Positions 14,317 through 22,437 of a stretch of 36,547 bases of DNA are shown piece after piece (the first letter of the stretch is position 1; each line of letters starts with the position of its first letter). The DNA comes from an uncultured Lachnospiraceae bacterium (GTDB lineage: Bacteria > Bacillota > Clostridia > Lachnospirales > Lachnospiraceae). Made by a program: the position numbers and the translations under genes. A model generated the notes under the pieces. That model searched no databases, was not told the origin of the DNA, and was given only the letters and a program-made list of their open reading frames with translations. Where the stretch lies: positions 1 to 36,547 of the forward strand of contig CAMWWJ010000002.1 in NCBI GenBank assembly GCA_947177925.1. The letters are read 5' to 3'.

Positions 14317-15021
14317 TTAAAGTAACTCCTTAAGGGAAGAAATCAGAGCAGCAATATCCTGTGTGGGTGAAGGGATAGCAGTGAGATATTGATATGCTCT
14401 GGAATAATTGTGGACTTCCATATACAGGGAAGCTAATTCTAAAATTACCTGCTGAAAGGATTCTCTTTCGAACAGCCATGTAAGCCATTGAATCTTATCA
14501 CTAATGGTCCAGAAAGGTTTCATACAGGTATATAAATTCCAAAATAAATTTCCGTAATTTTCAAAATATTCATTTTGTGAAATAAACATGGCAGCATAGA
14601 TGGTCAAGGGAATAGAGGTTAAGTATGTGGCTGCTTCCGCCATGGCTTCTTCTGATAGTGCAAGCTCCAGGCGGCGCATTGCAAAAATTGCCAGAAGATA
14701 CTGTTCCATGATGCTGCTATAATCATTTGCCGTAGATAAAAAAGGCGTTTTTTCGTATTTTAACTCAAGCTTTAAAATATTTAGAAGAATATGGATCCTT
14801 TTTGTTTCGGCAGAATTGCGAAACTGTGGATAGGAATCCGGTTCTTCAAAATAAGGAAGCAGGTCAAAAAGCGCTTCATATTGTTTGTTACCAAGACATA
14901 GATCTATATGCTGCTGCATGTTTTTGTATAGGTCAAAGCAATAGGATTTATCTGCGTCGATTTTTTGAAAATCACGTTCCGCTTCCTGCAAAAGTTCGTT
15001 TAAGCTTTGATAAGTAGCCAA
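14317..15021 (-). CDS. Helical protein of unknown function (TPR-like)
   Basis: 234 residues, not recognised. It is rich in Leu, Glu and Tyr, with successive amphipathic helices (YQSLNELLQEAERDFQKI; QYEALFDLLPYFEE; SIMEQYLLAIFAMRRLELAL) and a C-terminal YSRAYQYLTAI segment, suggestive of an alpha-solenoid/TPR-like fold; no catalytic motif is seen. It starts at TTG 15021, chosen because AAGGAG (15029-15034 on the minus strand) lies 7 bases upstream and no in-frame ATG is nearby. It is immediately upstream of the StrF-like transferase, one base apart, so a partner or scaffold role for that enzyme is plausible (inference). Confidence 0.65.
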   Translation of the reverse strand: MATYQSLNELLQEAERDFQKIDADKSYCFDLYKNMQQHIDLCLGNKQYEALFDLLPYFEEPDSYPQFRNSAETKRIHILLNILKLELKYEKTPFLSTANDYSSIMEQYLLAIFAMRRLELALSEEAMAEAATYLTSIPLTIYAAMFISQNEYFENYGNLFWNLYTCMKPFWTISDKIQWLTWLFERESFQQVILELASLYMEVHNYSRAYQYLTAIPSPTQDIAALISSLKELL

Positions 15022-15034
15022 GTGGATTCTCCTT

Positions 15035-15190
15035 TAATTTCATAAATGAACGTATATTTAGTGGCTTTTCATGAAAAGTATTATATAATAGTTTCCCAAA
15101 AAAGAAAAGATGGGATTTTCATGGAAAGCGGTTTGCATATGTGATAAAATGATTTTCAGGGGAATCGTAGAAAAGAAAGTAGACATAAAT
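15035..15190. other. Intergenic region upstream of the divergent operons
   Basis: A/T-rich, with no gene seen. It contains TATAAT-like boxes on both strands around 15080-15089 (minus strand TATAAT at 15080-15085, plus strand at 15084-15089), but neither has a convincing -35. The promoter of the minus-strand pair probably lies here. Confidence 0.4.
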
Positions 15191-15217
15191 TAAGGATATT
15201 TTAAAATATGCCGATAT
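15191..15217 (+). promoter_or_regulatory. SigD promoter of the glycosylation operon
   Basis: TAAG at 15191-15194, a 15-base spacer, then a perfect GCCGATAT at 15210-15217. The -10 is better than in the flagellin promoters, the -35 is one base off. It would place the sugar-acid and tailoring genes in the late flagellar regulon. Confidence 0.75.
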
Positions 15218-15273
15218 ATACTCATATAATATGTTTCATGGATGAAATGAATGAAAAACAGGGAGGTTGCAAT

Positions 15274-15312
15274 ATGGATACGATACAAGAGCAGATAAAA
15301 GAGGGAAAGTAG
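15274..15312 (+). CDS. Putative 12-residue leader peptide
   Basis: ATG 15274 is preceded 7 bases upstream by GGGAGG (15261-15266), as strong as any ribosome binding site in the window, and opens a 12-codon frame reading MDTIQEQIKEGK. The TAG stop (15310-15312) abuts the 3' arm of the terminator stem starting at 15313. A ribosome finishing this peptide would cover the hairpin and could prevent termination. There is no run of a single amino acid as in classic biosynthetic attenuators. It could also be a decoy reading frame. Confidence 0.45.
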   Translation: MDTIQEQIKEGK

Positions 15313-15330
15313 TTATCTGCTCTTATTTTG
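15287..15330 (+). terminator. Rho-independent terminator inside the operon leader
   Basis: A perfect 12-bp stem (AAGAGCAGATAA at 15287-15298 with TTATCTGCTCTT at 15313-15324) has a 14-base loop and an ATTTTG tail. It lies between the SigD promoter and the first gene (15381), so it must be bypassed for operon expression. Confidence 0.8.
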
Positions 15331-15380
15331 TATATTGCAAATTTTCATAAAAAGAAAAGATATAAAGGAAGAGGAAAAAT

Positions 15381-16205
15381 ATGTGTTTATTTATTACAGC
15401 AGAAATAGGAATTAATCATAATGGTGATTTAAAAATCGCAAAGGAATTGATCGACCTTGCAGTAGAAGCTGGATGTGATGCTGTGAAGTTTCAAAAAAGA
15501 ACCATTGATAAGGTCTATACGCAGGAGTATCTGGCAGGTGAGAGAATCAGCCCATGGGGAACTACTCAAAGGGAACAGAAGGAAGGACTGGAATTTGGGT
15601 TGAAAGAGTATCAGGAAATTGACAGATATTGTAAAGAAAAAGGAATTGAGTGGTTTGCTTCAGCCTGGGATTTGGATTCGCAGAAATTTCTGCAGCAGTT
15701 TGATTTAAAATATAATAAGGTTGCATCAGCCATGTTGGTAAACGACGAGCTGTTAGAAGAGATTGCCAATGAGAAAAAGTATACCTTCATTGCAACCGGA
15801 ATGAGCACTTATGACGAAATCGATCATGTAGTAGATATTTTTAAAAAATATGATTGCCCCTTTGAACTGATGCATTGTAACAGCACCTACCCTATGAAAG
15901 AAGAAGATGCCAATTTAAAGGTAATGTACCAGTTAAAAGAAAGATACGGCTGTAAGGTCGGTTACAGCGGGCATGAGGAAGGAAACTTAGTCTGCACTTG
16001 CGCAGCGGCAATGGGGGCCACATCCATAGAAAGGCATATCACGTTGGACAAGACCATGTATGGAAGCGATCAGAAAGCATCGATTGAGCCAAGGGAGCTT
16101 AAGGAGCTGGTAAGGACGATCAGGGAAGTAGAAAAGATTCTCGGAACTGGAGAAAAGCTTCTGTCAGAGGCAGAGCAGGAAGTAAAGGCAAAGTTAAGAG
16201 GATAA
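15381..16205 (+). CDS. NeuB-type sugar-acid synthase lacking the SAF domain
   Basis: 274 residues. Members condense phosphoenolpyruvate with an N-acyl-hexosamine-type (or phosphorylated) sugar to make a nonulosonic acid. The NeuB TIM barrel is clear: ITAEIGINHNGD at 5-16, AGCDAVKFQKR, the WFASAWD strand, KVASAMLVN, FIATGMSTYDEI, LMHCNSTYP, and KVGYSGHEEG followed by GATSIERHITLDK. NeuB, LegI and PseI proteins are usually about 340-350 residues and end in an SAF/antifreeze-like domain that closes over the active site; here the protein stops after the barrel. The first gene of the SigD-driven train, it precedes a phosphatase-isomerase fusion by 3 bases. No CMP-sugar synthetase is seen in the window. 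The product could be a sialic-like or other ulosonic acid. Confidence 0.85.
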   Translation: MCLFITAEIGINHNGDLKIAKELIDLAVEAGCDAVKFQKRTIDKVYTQEYLAGERISPWGTTQREQKEGLEFGLKEYQEIDRYCKEKGIEWFASAWDLDSQKFLQQFDLKYNKVASAMLVNDELLEEIANEKKYTFIATGMSTYDEIDHVVDIFKKYDCPFELMHCNSTYPMKEEDANLKVMYQLKERYGCKVGYSGHEEGNLVCTCAAAMGATSIERHITLDKTMYGSDQKASIEPRELKELVRTIREVEKILGTGEKLLSEAEQEVKAKLRG

Positions 16206-16208
16206 GAC

Positions 16209-17285
16209 ATGATAAAGCTGGTTATTTTTGATATAGATGGAGTCATAACCGATGGCTCCATTATTGTTGATGTAGCAGGAAGAGAGCAAAAAAAAATAAA
16301 TTTAAAAGATGTGGATGCCATTTTCCAGATAAAAAAGGATGGTTATCGGTTGGCTGCCATAACGGGAGAAGATTCAGAGATTGTAAATTATTTTGAGCAG
16401 AGATTCCCGTGGGATTATTTTTACAGAGGCAATAAGAGTAAGACGGATGCCATGAAAGAAATACAGCAGAAAGAGAATCTTTCAAGCAGGGAAATATGCT
16501 ACGTGGGAGATGGAAAGTATGATATAGCCCCCCTTGCTTATGCAGGGCTTGGAATCTGCCCAAGGGATGCCATTGACAAGGCAAAAGAGGCGGCAGATGT
16601 GATTTTACAAAAGGGTGGTGGACAAGGCTGTCTGTGGGAATTGATTGATATCTTAAAAAGATATAATAATAAAGAGGTTCCAGAAAACTATTTTTACCAA
16701 AGACTAGCTGAGCATACGAATATCTTCAAAGAAATGGGCTCTGATATGGAGCTGATACAAAAGGTAATGGGTCTGGCAGAAGATATTTATAACATTCTTC
16801 GAAACGGAGGAAGGCTGTTTTTATGTGGAAATGGAGGAAGTGCAGCAGATGCTCAGCATATTGCCACAGAGTTCATCAGCCGCTTCTTTCATGAGCGGCC
16901 CGCATTGAATGCAGAGGCGCTGACGGTAAATACATCTACCTTGACTGCAATCGGCAATGATTATAGCTATGAACGGATTTTTGTGAGGCAATTGGAAGCA
17001 AAAGCGCAGAAGGGCGATGTGCTGATTGGGATTTCCACCAGTGGGAAATCCAAGAATGTGATGGAAGCATTAAAATATGGAAGAGATCATGGAATGAAGA
17101 CTGCTATGTGGATGGGAAATTTTGATTCTGCACAGGTGAAAGAATTTTGTGATTATGTTATAAGAGTACCTTCTGATATTACCCCAAGGATACAGGAAGC
17201 CCATATTTTTATTGGACATACTCTGGCGGAATTTGTGGAACAGAAGGTTGTTTTGGAGGAAAATCGGGATGGTAAAAGTATCTGA
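16209..17285 (+). CDS. Fusion: KdsC-like HAD phosphatase plus GmhA-like sugar phosphate isomerase
   Basis: 358 residues, two enzymes in one chain. Residues about 1-150 are a C0-type HAD phosphatase like KdsC/NeuA-phosphatase: nucleophile loop FDIDGVITDG (D8, D10), Thr in AAITGEDS, Lys near 76-78, and acid loop GDGKYD (D101, D105) followed by GLGICPRDA. Residues about 165-350 are a GmhA/DiaA-type SIS domain: CGNGGSAADAQH (206-217, with H217 and E221), GISTSGKSKNV (274-284) and QEAHIFIGH (329-337). GmhA isomerises sedoheptulose 7-phosphate to a heptose 7-phosphate. Together with the NeuB-like enzyme this mirrors isomerase-synthase-phosphatase logic in ulosonic acid pathways. The stop lies 17 bases inside the next gene. 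Confidence 0.85.
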   Translation: MIKLVIFDIDGVITDGSIIVDVAGREQKKINLKDVDAIFQIKKDGYRLAAITGEDSEIVNYFEQRFPWDYFYRGNKSKTDAMKEIQQKENLSSREICYVGDGKYDIAPLAYAGLGICPRDAIDKAKEAADVILQKGGGQGCLWELIDILKRYNNKEVPENYFYQRLAEHTNIFKEMGSDMELIQKVMGLAEDIYNILRNGGRLFLCGNGGSAADAQHIATEFISRFFHERPALNAEALTVNTSTLTAIGNDYSYERIFVRQLEAKAQKGDVLIGISTSGKSKNVMEALKYGRDHGMKTAMWMGNFDSAQVKEFCDYVIRVPSDITPRIQEAHIFIGHTLAEFVEQKVVLEENRDGKSI

Positions 17286-19017
17286 TTATGTCATGGAGTT
17301 TCTAAAGGAAAAGGGGATAAAGGAAATCTTTATGCTGCCGGGTGGCGGCGCTATGCATCTGCTTGACTCTTTGGGAAAATCTGGCATTGAGTATATTTGT
17401 TTTCAACATGAACAGGGAGCTGCCATTGCGGCAGAAGCCTATGGGCAGCATACAAATGAACCGGGGTGTCTTTTGGTCACATCTGGTCCGGGCGCCACAA
17501 ATGCCATAACAGGTGTTACTGCAGGCTGGATCGATTCCACACCGATGTTTGTTATATCAGGGCAATCCAAAAGGGCGGATTTAGTGGGAGACAAGCAGGT
17601 TAGGCAGATTGGCTCGCAAGAAGTTCAGATAATTGATATGGTAAAACCCATTACCAAATATGCAGTGCAGATTATGGAACCGGCAGAGATTCGATATCAT
17701 TTGGAAAGAGCCTATTATGAATGTACTAACGGACGTCCGGGACCTGTATGGCTTTCCATTCCTTTAGATGTACAGGGAGCCATCATTGATGAAGTGAATC
17801 TGAAGGGATTTTTACCAGAGGAAGTCAGAAAAAGCTGTATTTCCAATGATGTTTTGAAGGTAGTGGATTTGTTAAAGGACGCAAAAGCGCCTCTGTTTAT
17901 AGCAGGGAACGGTATTAAGCTTTCTGGAGCAACGGAAATATTCTATCAGCTTTTAGAACAAATAAACGTGCCGGTTTTAACTACGTGGAAGACCATTGAC
18001 ATGTTTGCTGAGGATAATCCGGTTTATGTAGGACATCCGGGCATTATGGGCGATCGAGGAGCAAATAAAATTTTACAGAAAGCCGATTTGCTGATTTCGT
18101 TAGGAAGTCGGTTAGATACCAGCATTACTGCATTTAATGATGCACTTTTTGGAAAGAATGCGAAAAAAGTAATTGTAGATATAGATGTACACGAAATAAA
18201 CCGGATGCAAATGAAAAAGGAAGTGGAAATCGTTTCGGATGCAGGGGAGTTTCTAGCTTGTCTGACAGAGGTCATTGGGAAAGAAAGCTTACCGGACTGG
18301 AATGAATGGCTTACTTCTTGTAAGGAGCTTAGGGCTGGCTATCCACTTGTTACGGATAAGCACAGAGATACAGGAGATTATGTAAGCGCTTATTATTTTA
18401 TTGATGAACTTTGTAAGGTGCTTAGGGCAGATGATGTAATTGTACCGGAAAGCTCCGGTGGAGCAGGAGAAATTACTTATCAGGCATTTCAGATAAAAAA
18501 AGGACAGAAGATGAAAAATGCAGCAGGATTGGGATCTATGGGTTTTGGTCTGCCTTATTCCATTGGTTCCTGTATTGCCAATGACAAAAGGAGAACTGTT
18601 TTAATCAATGGAGATGGTGCGTTTACCTTAAATATTCAGGAATTAGAGACTATGCATCGATTAAAGCTGCCAATTAAGATGTTTATCTTAAGCAACGGCG
18701 GATATGCCAGCATAAGAAGCATGCAGCGGGGAAATTTTGAAGGCAGATATGTGGCGAGCAGTGAGGACAGCGGATTTACGATTCCGGATATCAGTGCAGT
18801 GGCAAAGGCTTATGGCTTTCAAACCTGTTCCATGAAAAGTAATGAAGAAATGCTTCAAATGCTGCCTAAGATTATGGCAGATGATGAGCCGTTGCTTTGT
18901 GAAGTGTTTGTTTCACCGGATGAAACGGTTTGGCCGAGAGTAAAGGCTGTAGTTCTGCCGGACGGGGGCATGAAGTCGGGAGAGCTGGAGAATATGTGGC
19001 CTTATGAAGAAGAATAA
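17269..19017 (+). CDS. Acetolactate-synthase-like TPP-dependent enzyme
   Basis: 582 residues. Three-domain TPP enzyme of the acetohydroxyacid synthase/pyruvate oxidase type. The N-terminal PYR domain has PGGGAMHLLDSL and the cofactor-activating Glu in FQHEQGAAIAAEAYG (E48), then VTSGPGATNAITG. The middle domain has LFIAGNGIKLSG, HPGIMGDRG and LLISLGSRLD. The C-terminal PP domain has GLGSMGFGLP and the TPP/metal motif GDGAFTLNIQE ... SNGGY (about 448-480). Start ATG 17269 follows GGAGG (17255-17259); an upstream frame overlaps the previous gene too far. No regulatory subunit gene is near, and the setting is a sugar locus, so branched-chain amino acid synthesis is unlikely. Transfer of a two-carbon unit to a keto sugar, as known for YerE-type enzymes, is an attractive role (inference). 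Confidence 0.85.
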   Translation: MVKVSDYVMEFLKEKGIKEIFMLPGGGAMHLLDSLGKSGIEYICFQHEQGAAIAAEAYGQHTNEPGCLLVTSGPGATNAITGVTAGWIDSTPMFVISGQSKRADLVGDKQVRQIGSQEVQIIDMVKPITKYAVQIMEPAEIRYHLERAYYECTNGRPGPVWLSIPLDVQGAIIDEVNLKGFLPEEVRKSCISNDVLKVVDLLKDAKAPLFIAGNGIKLSGATEIFYQLLEQINVPVLTTWKTIDMFAEDNPVYVGHPGIMGDRGANKILQKADLLISLGSRLDTSITAFNDALFGKNAKKVIVDIDVHEINRMQMKKEVEIVSDAGEFLACLTEVIGKESLPDWNEWLTSCKELRAGYPLVTDKHRDTGDYVSAYYFIDELCKVLRADDVIVPESSGGAGEITYQAFQIKKGQKMKNAAGLGSMGFGLPYSIGSCIANDKRRTVLINGDGAFTLNIQELETMHRLKLPIKMFILSNGGYASIRSMQRGNFEGRYVASSEDSGFTIPDISAVAKAYGFQTCSMKSNEEMLQMLPKIMADDEPLLCEVFVSPDETVWPRVKAVVLPDGGMKSGELENMWPYEEE

Positions 19018-19030
19018 AAGGAGAAGGAAG

Positions 19031-20113
19031 ATGAAGGCAGATGTACATGGAAGCTGTGTCAGTTTTAGCATATTAAAGAAAGAGACGGAAGAGGGATGTC
19101 AGATTAAGTTAGAATGTTTAGATAATAATTTTTTCTTTTCCCATATTAACATTGCAGGTTCCATGGGAAATAGAATTGATGTAGAGCCTACAGAAGAGGA
19201 GTTATCTGTTTTTGAGGAGCACTTGAGAAGAAATTTGATAACAGATTTAAATAAAACGGTGGTTGAAGAATTATTGCTATCAGATGCAGAGTATCTGCTG
19301 GTAGACTTTTATGATTTTGCCAGAGTGCAATGGGCATACAGGGGAGGCAGCTTTACCCATACCGTTTTCTTAAACGAAGCAAAAGACTATTATCAAAAGG
19401 TCCAGGATCAGATGGAAGGACTGTTTCGCTGGATTAATCTTCCCACGTTTCTTTATTATGATAAGGTAGACGAATACTTCCGGATTATGGTAGAAAAATA
19501 TGGAAAAGAACATATTATTCTGAATCGTATATATTTTAACAGATATTATATAGACGAGAATCATACCTTAAAAGAGATTAGGAAGAATATTGACTGGGTA
19601 GGCAGTTATAGGGACAACGATGTAATACGCAGATTAGAGGAGCATGTGATAAAGAAGTTTGGAATTAAAAGCATAGATGTTTCTAAATATTTTGTTGCAG
19701 ATTACAATTTTGGAAAGGATATTCTGGCTGTGCATTATGAGGAGGAATACTATCATTTGGCAGGAAGGATTATATCCAAACTTATTTTAGGGGAACCGGT
19801 GGCTACAGATAAGCTGGATTTGGAAAGCTTTAAAGCAAAATTAGATTGGAATCAGCAGATTTTAGCAGGAGAATCGAAAGGATATTTGTCCTGTACCCAA
19901 TCAGTTTTTCACTTATATGAGCCATTAGATATGCTGTTGTCAGTACTGGAAAATGATGAAATTAATTCTTGTAAAGATGTAATTATTCGCTTGTATGAAT
20001 GGGTTTTTGAAGAACCGGAATATTTTTACAATCATGAAATTCCTGTAGAAGTTATTCAAAATAGACTTTTGGATAAATTTGACAGTTGGATTGCGGAAAA
20101 AAGTAAAAGCTAA
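19031..20113 (+). CDS. DUF6270-like protein (SGNH-like HGSC motif)
   Basis: 360 residues. The N terminus MKADVHGSCVSFSIL carries the (F/H)GSCVS motif typical of DUF6270 proteins of capsule and glycan loci. The following AGSMGN, the helix with DLNKTVVEELLLSDAEYLLVDFYDFAR, and a late ILNRIYFNRYYID fit that family. The GSC motif resembles a GDS nucleophile block, suggesting a hydrolase or acyltransferase-like fold, but the activity is not established. ATG 19031 is chosen because AAGGAG at 19018-19023 lies 7 bases upstream, over ATG 19004 inside the previous gene. About 95 C-terminal residues look like an extra helical part. Context suggests glycan modification. Confidence 0.7.
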   Translation: MKADVHGSCVSFSILKKETEEGCQIKLECLDNNFFFSHINIAGSMGNRIDVEPTEEELSVFEEHLRRNLITDLNKTVVEELLLSDAEYLLVDFYDFARVQWAYRGGSFTHTVFLNEAKDYYQKVQDQMEGLFRWINLPTFLYYDKVDEYFRIMVEKYGKEHIILNRIYFNRYYIDENHTLKEIRKNIDWVGSYRDNDVIRRLEEHVIKKFGIKSIDVSKYFVADYNFGKDILAVHYEEEYYHLAGRIISKLILGEPVATDKLDLESFKAKLDWNQQILAGESKGYLSCTQSVFHLYEPLDMLLSVLENDEINSCKDVIIRLYEWVFEEPEYFYNHEIPVEVIQNRLLDKFDSWIAEKSKS

Positions 20114-20134
20114 CAGAAAAGGAATGCAAAGTCA

Positions 20135-21265
20135 ATGAGAAATGTTGATTCTAAAAACGAAACAGTTATTTTGTATGGGGCAGGTACCCAGAATCTTAGA
20201 ATGGCTTTTCAACCAATTACCTCTGCCGGATTTAAAGTCACGGCTATTGTGGATAAAGATGAAAAGAAACAGGGAACCTTGTTTTATGGCATTAGGATTA
20301 TAGCGCCCGAACAATTGCAGAAGTATGAAGAAAAACGGGAAAAATATCGAATTATTATAACCATACGTACGGAAGAAACAGTTTTGGAAGTGAAGAATGA
20401 GCTTTCCAGATTAAAGTATGCAGAGATTTATTCGTTCCATGAATTCATTGAATCAGAAAAGTTGAACGGCAAGGTAAAAAGATTTGCCTGTATCATGTTC
20501 CATTTGGTTGACCATTGCAATATGAGCTGTGTCCGTTGTTCTCATTTTTCACCCTTAGCGCCTAGAGATGGTTTCTATTTAGAGGAAGGGGTATTTGAAC
20601 GGGACTGCAAAAGATTGTCAGAATTAACAAAAGGAGATATAGACGAGATACAGCTATCAGGAGGAGAGCCTACGCTGCATCCAAAGGTTCATATCTTCCC
20701 ATATATTGTCAGGAAATATTTTCCGATGACGAAAATTATCATGATTACAAATGCAACGAGGATTCAGGATATGCAGGATGAATTTTTTCAGTCTTGTAGA
20801 GAGAATGATGTGGAATTATGGATATCCAAGTATCCGATAAAATTGGATTATAATAGCATTTTCCACAGCTTAAGGTCTAAAGGAATATCAGTTACATTTG
20901 GCAATACCGGCAACTCGGAAGACAAGCCAAAAGAAATGTGGGGGCTTCCTATGAGGTTGGAAGGCGGAATGGATAAACAGCACAATTTTGACTGCTGCCT
21001 TTGCATGCAGTATATTGTAAGAGATGGAATCATATACCCATGTGCGAATAGCGCATATATTGATTTATTTAATAATTATTTTCAAAAAGAGCTTCCCGGC
21101 CCTAAAGTAAATGGTGTAGATATTTATAAGGTAAATGATTTGGAGGAATTGACTGAAAAGATATCACAGGCTATACCTTTATGTGAATTTTGCGATGCAC
21201 AAAACCGTCTGCCGGGCATTCCATGGCGTGTATCCCAAAAAGAGATCAGCGAATGGATTATATAG
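20135..21265 (+). CDS. Rossmann module plus radical SAM enzyme
   Basis: 376 residues. Residues about 10-105 are a Rossmann-like module: TVILYGAGTQN, then AIVDKDEKKQGTLFYGIRII, and IIITIRTEE. The radical SAM barrel follows: C128-x3-C132-x2-C135 (HCNMSCVRC) for the 4Fe-4S cluster and GGEP at 176-179. Later cysteines (CCLCMQ, IIYPCAN, CEFCD) suggest one more cluster, as in SPASM/twitch proteins. It generates a 5'-deoxyadenosyl radical from SAM; the substrate is unknown, possibly a sugar on a nucleotide or protein carrier. It sits in the tailoring part of the train and shares its two-domain plan with the products at 21289 and 32167. Confidence 0.85.
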   Translation: MRNVDSKNETVILYGAGTQNLRMAFQPITSAGFKVTAIVDKDEKKQGTLFYGIRIIAPEQLQKYEEKREKYRIIITIRTEETVLEVKNELSRLKYAEIYSFHEFIESEKLNGKVKRFACIMFHLVDHCNMSCVRCSHFSPLAPRDGFYLEEGVFERDCKRLSELTKGDIDEIQLSGGEPTLHPKVHIFPYIVRKYFPMTKIIMITNATRIQDMQDEFFQSCRENDVELWISKYPIKLDYNSIFHSLRSKGISVTFGNTGNSEDKPKEMWGLPMRLEGGMDKQHNFDCCLCMQYIVRDGIIYPCANSAYIDLFNNYFQKELPGPKVNGVDIYKVNDLEELTEKISQAIPLCEFCDAQNRLPGIPWRVSQKEISEWII

Positions 21266-21288
21266 CAAATGAAGGGAGAAGCAGGAAC

Positions 21289-22437
21289 GTGAAGAGTTAT
21301 AAAAAAGGACATGAACTGGATGAATTGGCAAAGATTTGGCTGGATGACGATAATATTTTTTATGTATGGGGAGCAGCAATAGCAGGTACAAAATTTTTGC
21401 AGCAATATAAAGATGAAATTTGTATCAGGAAAGTTTTTGACAGTGATCCGGAAAAGCAAGGTAAAATGTTAGAGGACAGGGAGATTGTCCGGTTTGATCA
21501 AAATTGTATGGAGCCGGGCTCCAAGATTATTGTATGTACGAATTTTTACAGGGAAGTAAAGCAGGAATTGTTGCGGTATGGATTCAAGGAAAATATTGAT
21601 TTTATAGAGAGAAAGAAGTTTAAGGGCATAAGGTATTATTATAATGAAAATAAGGTCTATTTATATAGAGTTGACTTATCAGTTACGAATAAATGTACAT
21701 TGCGTTGTGAAAAATGTAATATGCTGATGCCATATTTTCATGCACCTCAGCATAAGAGCCTGGAAACGATAAAACAAGATCTGGATATGCTTTTTCGTTG
21801 GGTAGATGTAGTGGAACTTTTCGATATTTTAGGTGGGGAGCCATTGCTTTATCCTGATTTGGTGGAACTATTGCAATATATAAAAGAACACTATCAGGAA
21901 AAAATCGAAGCGATACATATGTTTACAAATGGCACATGTAATTTGAGTGAAGAGTTATTAAGAATCTCAAGAGAGATGTCAATTATTTACGATATAAGTG
22001 ATTATACTCAGGAGTTGCCACAGTTGACAGAACGAGTGGATGAATTTGAAAGTAAGTTGCAGGAGCATAAAATAGTAGCCAACAGGGATAAGCAGAAAAT
22101 TTGGTTGGATTTTGGTTATCCAGAGGTAAATCATGAAGACTATCCGGAAGAAAAGAGAATAGCCCATTTTCACGGCTGTGAGGCTACTTTTAGAGGACTG
22201 TATGACAAGAAGTTGTATTATTGCCATTTAGAAGCTAGTGCGGTGCAGGCAGGACTTTTTGAAGAAAGTGAAGATGACTTTGTGGAGTTGGACAAGTTAA
22301 GCGAAGAGAATAAGATTGAAGTGGTTGAGCTGGATCAGGGATATAGCCAAAAAGGTTATCCGGGTTTTTGTTTAAGATGCGACGGCTGTGGAAGCAAAAA
22401 GAGAATACCAGTGGCGAAGCAGAAGGGAAAAGGATGA
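21289..22437 (+). CDS. Rossmann module plus radical SAM enzyme
   Basis: About 382 residues. Rossmann-like module at about 22-108 (NIFYVWGAAIAGTKFL, KVFDSDPEKQGKM, KIIVCTNFYRE). Radical SAM core: VDLSVTNKCTLRCEKC with C136, C140 and C143, then LGGEPLLYPDLVELL. The C-terminal segment has several cysteines (HGCEA, YYCHLE, FCLRCDGCGSKKR) that could bind an extra cluster. I place the start at GTG 21289, 23 bases after the previous stop, with GAAGGGA upstream; ATG 21256 in the same frame is possible and would overlap the previous gene. The stop overlaps the next ATG. Function: radical modification of an unknown glycan-related substrate. Confidence 0.8.
   Translation: MKSYKKGHELDELAKIWLDDDNIFYVWGAAIAGTKFLQQYKDEICIRKVFDSDPEKQGKMLEDREIVRFDQNCMEPGSKIIVCTNFYREVKQELLRYGFKENIDFIERKKFKGIRYYYNENKVYLYRVDLSVTNKCTLRCEKCNMLMPYFHAPQHKSLETIKQDLDMLFRWVDVVELFDILGGEPLLYPDLVELLQYIKEHYQEKIEAIHMFTNGTCNLSEELLRISREMSIIYDISDYTQELPQLTERVDEFESKLQEHKIVANRDKQKIWLDFGYPEVNHEDYPEEKRIAHFHGCEATFRGLYDKKLYYCHLEASAVQAGLFEESEDDFVELDKLSEENKIEVVELDQGYSQKGYPGFCLRCDGCGSKKRIPVAKQKGKG

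Larger units (their letters stand above)
15267..15340 (+). promoter_or_regulatory. Nested inverted repeat / putative attenuator leader
   Basis: An outer 9-bp stem (TTGCAATAT at 15267-15275 with ATATTGCAA at 15332-15340) encloses the terminator hairpin at 15287-15324; a further ATAC (15283-15286)/GTAT (15330-15333) pairing is possible. The outer stem would bury the leader-peptide start codon. CAGGGA (15259-15264), a CsrA-type core, overlaps the leader-peptide ribosome binding site. The layout suggests conditional termination ahead of the operon. Confidence 0.55.

Noticed and set aside
15084..15089. TATAAT on the plus strand as a SigA promoter for the glycosylation operon
   Set aside because: No acceptable -35 at 16-18 bases; the SigD promoter at 15191-15217 is far better.
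17269..19017. Housekeeping acetolactate synthase (ilvB)
   Set aside because: No ilvN or other branched-chain amino acid genes are near, and it overlaps the sugar isomerase gene inside a SigD-driven glycan train, so a symbol was not assigned.
21190..21288. Upstream extension of the second radical SAM gene
   Set aside because: It would overlap the preceding gene by 76 bases and adds residues with no domain pattern.
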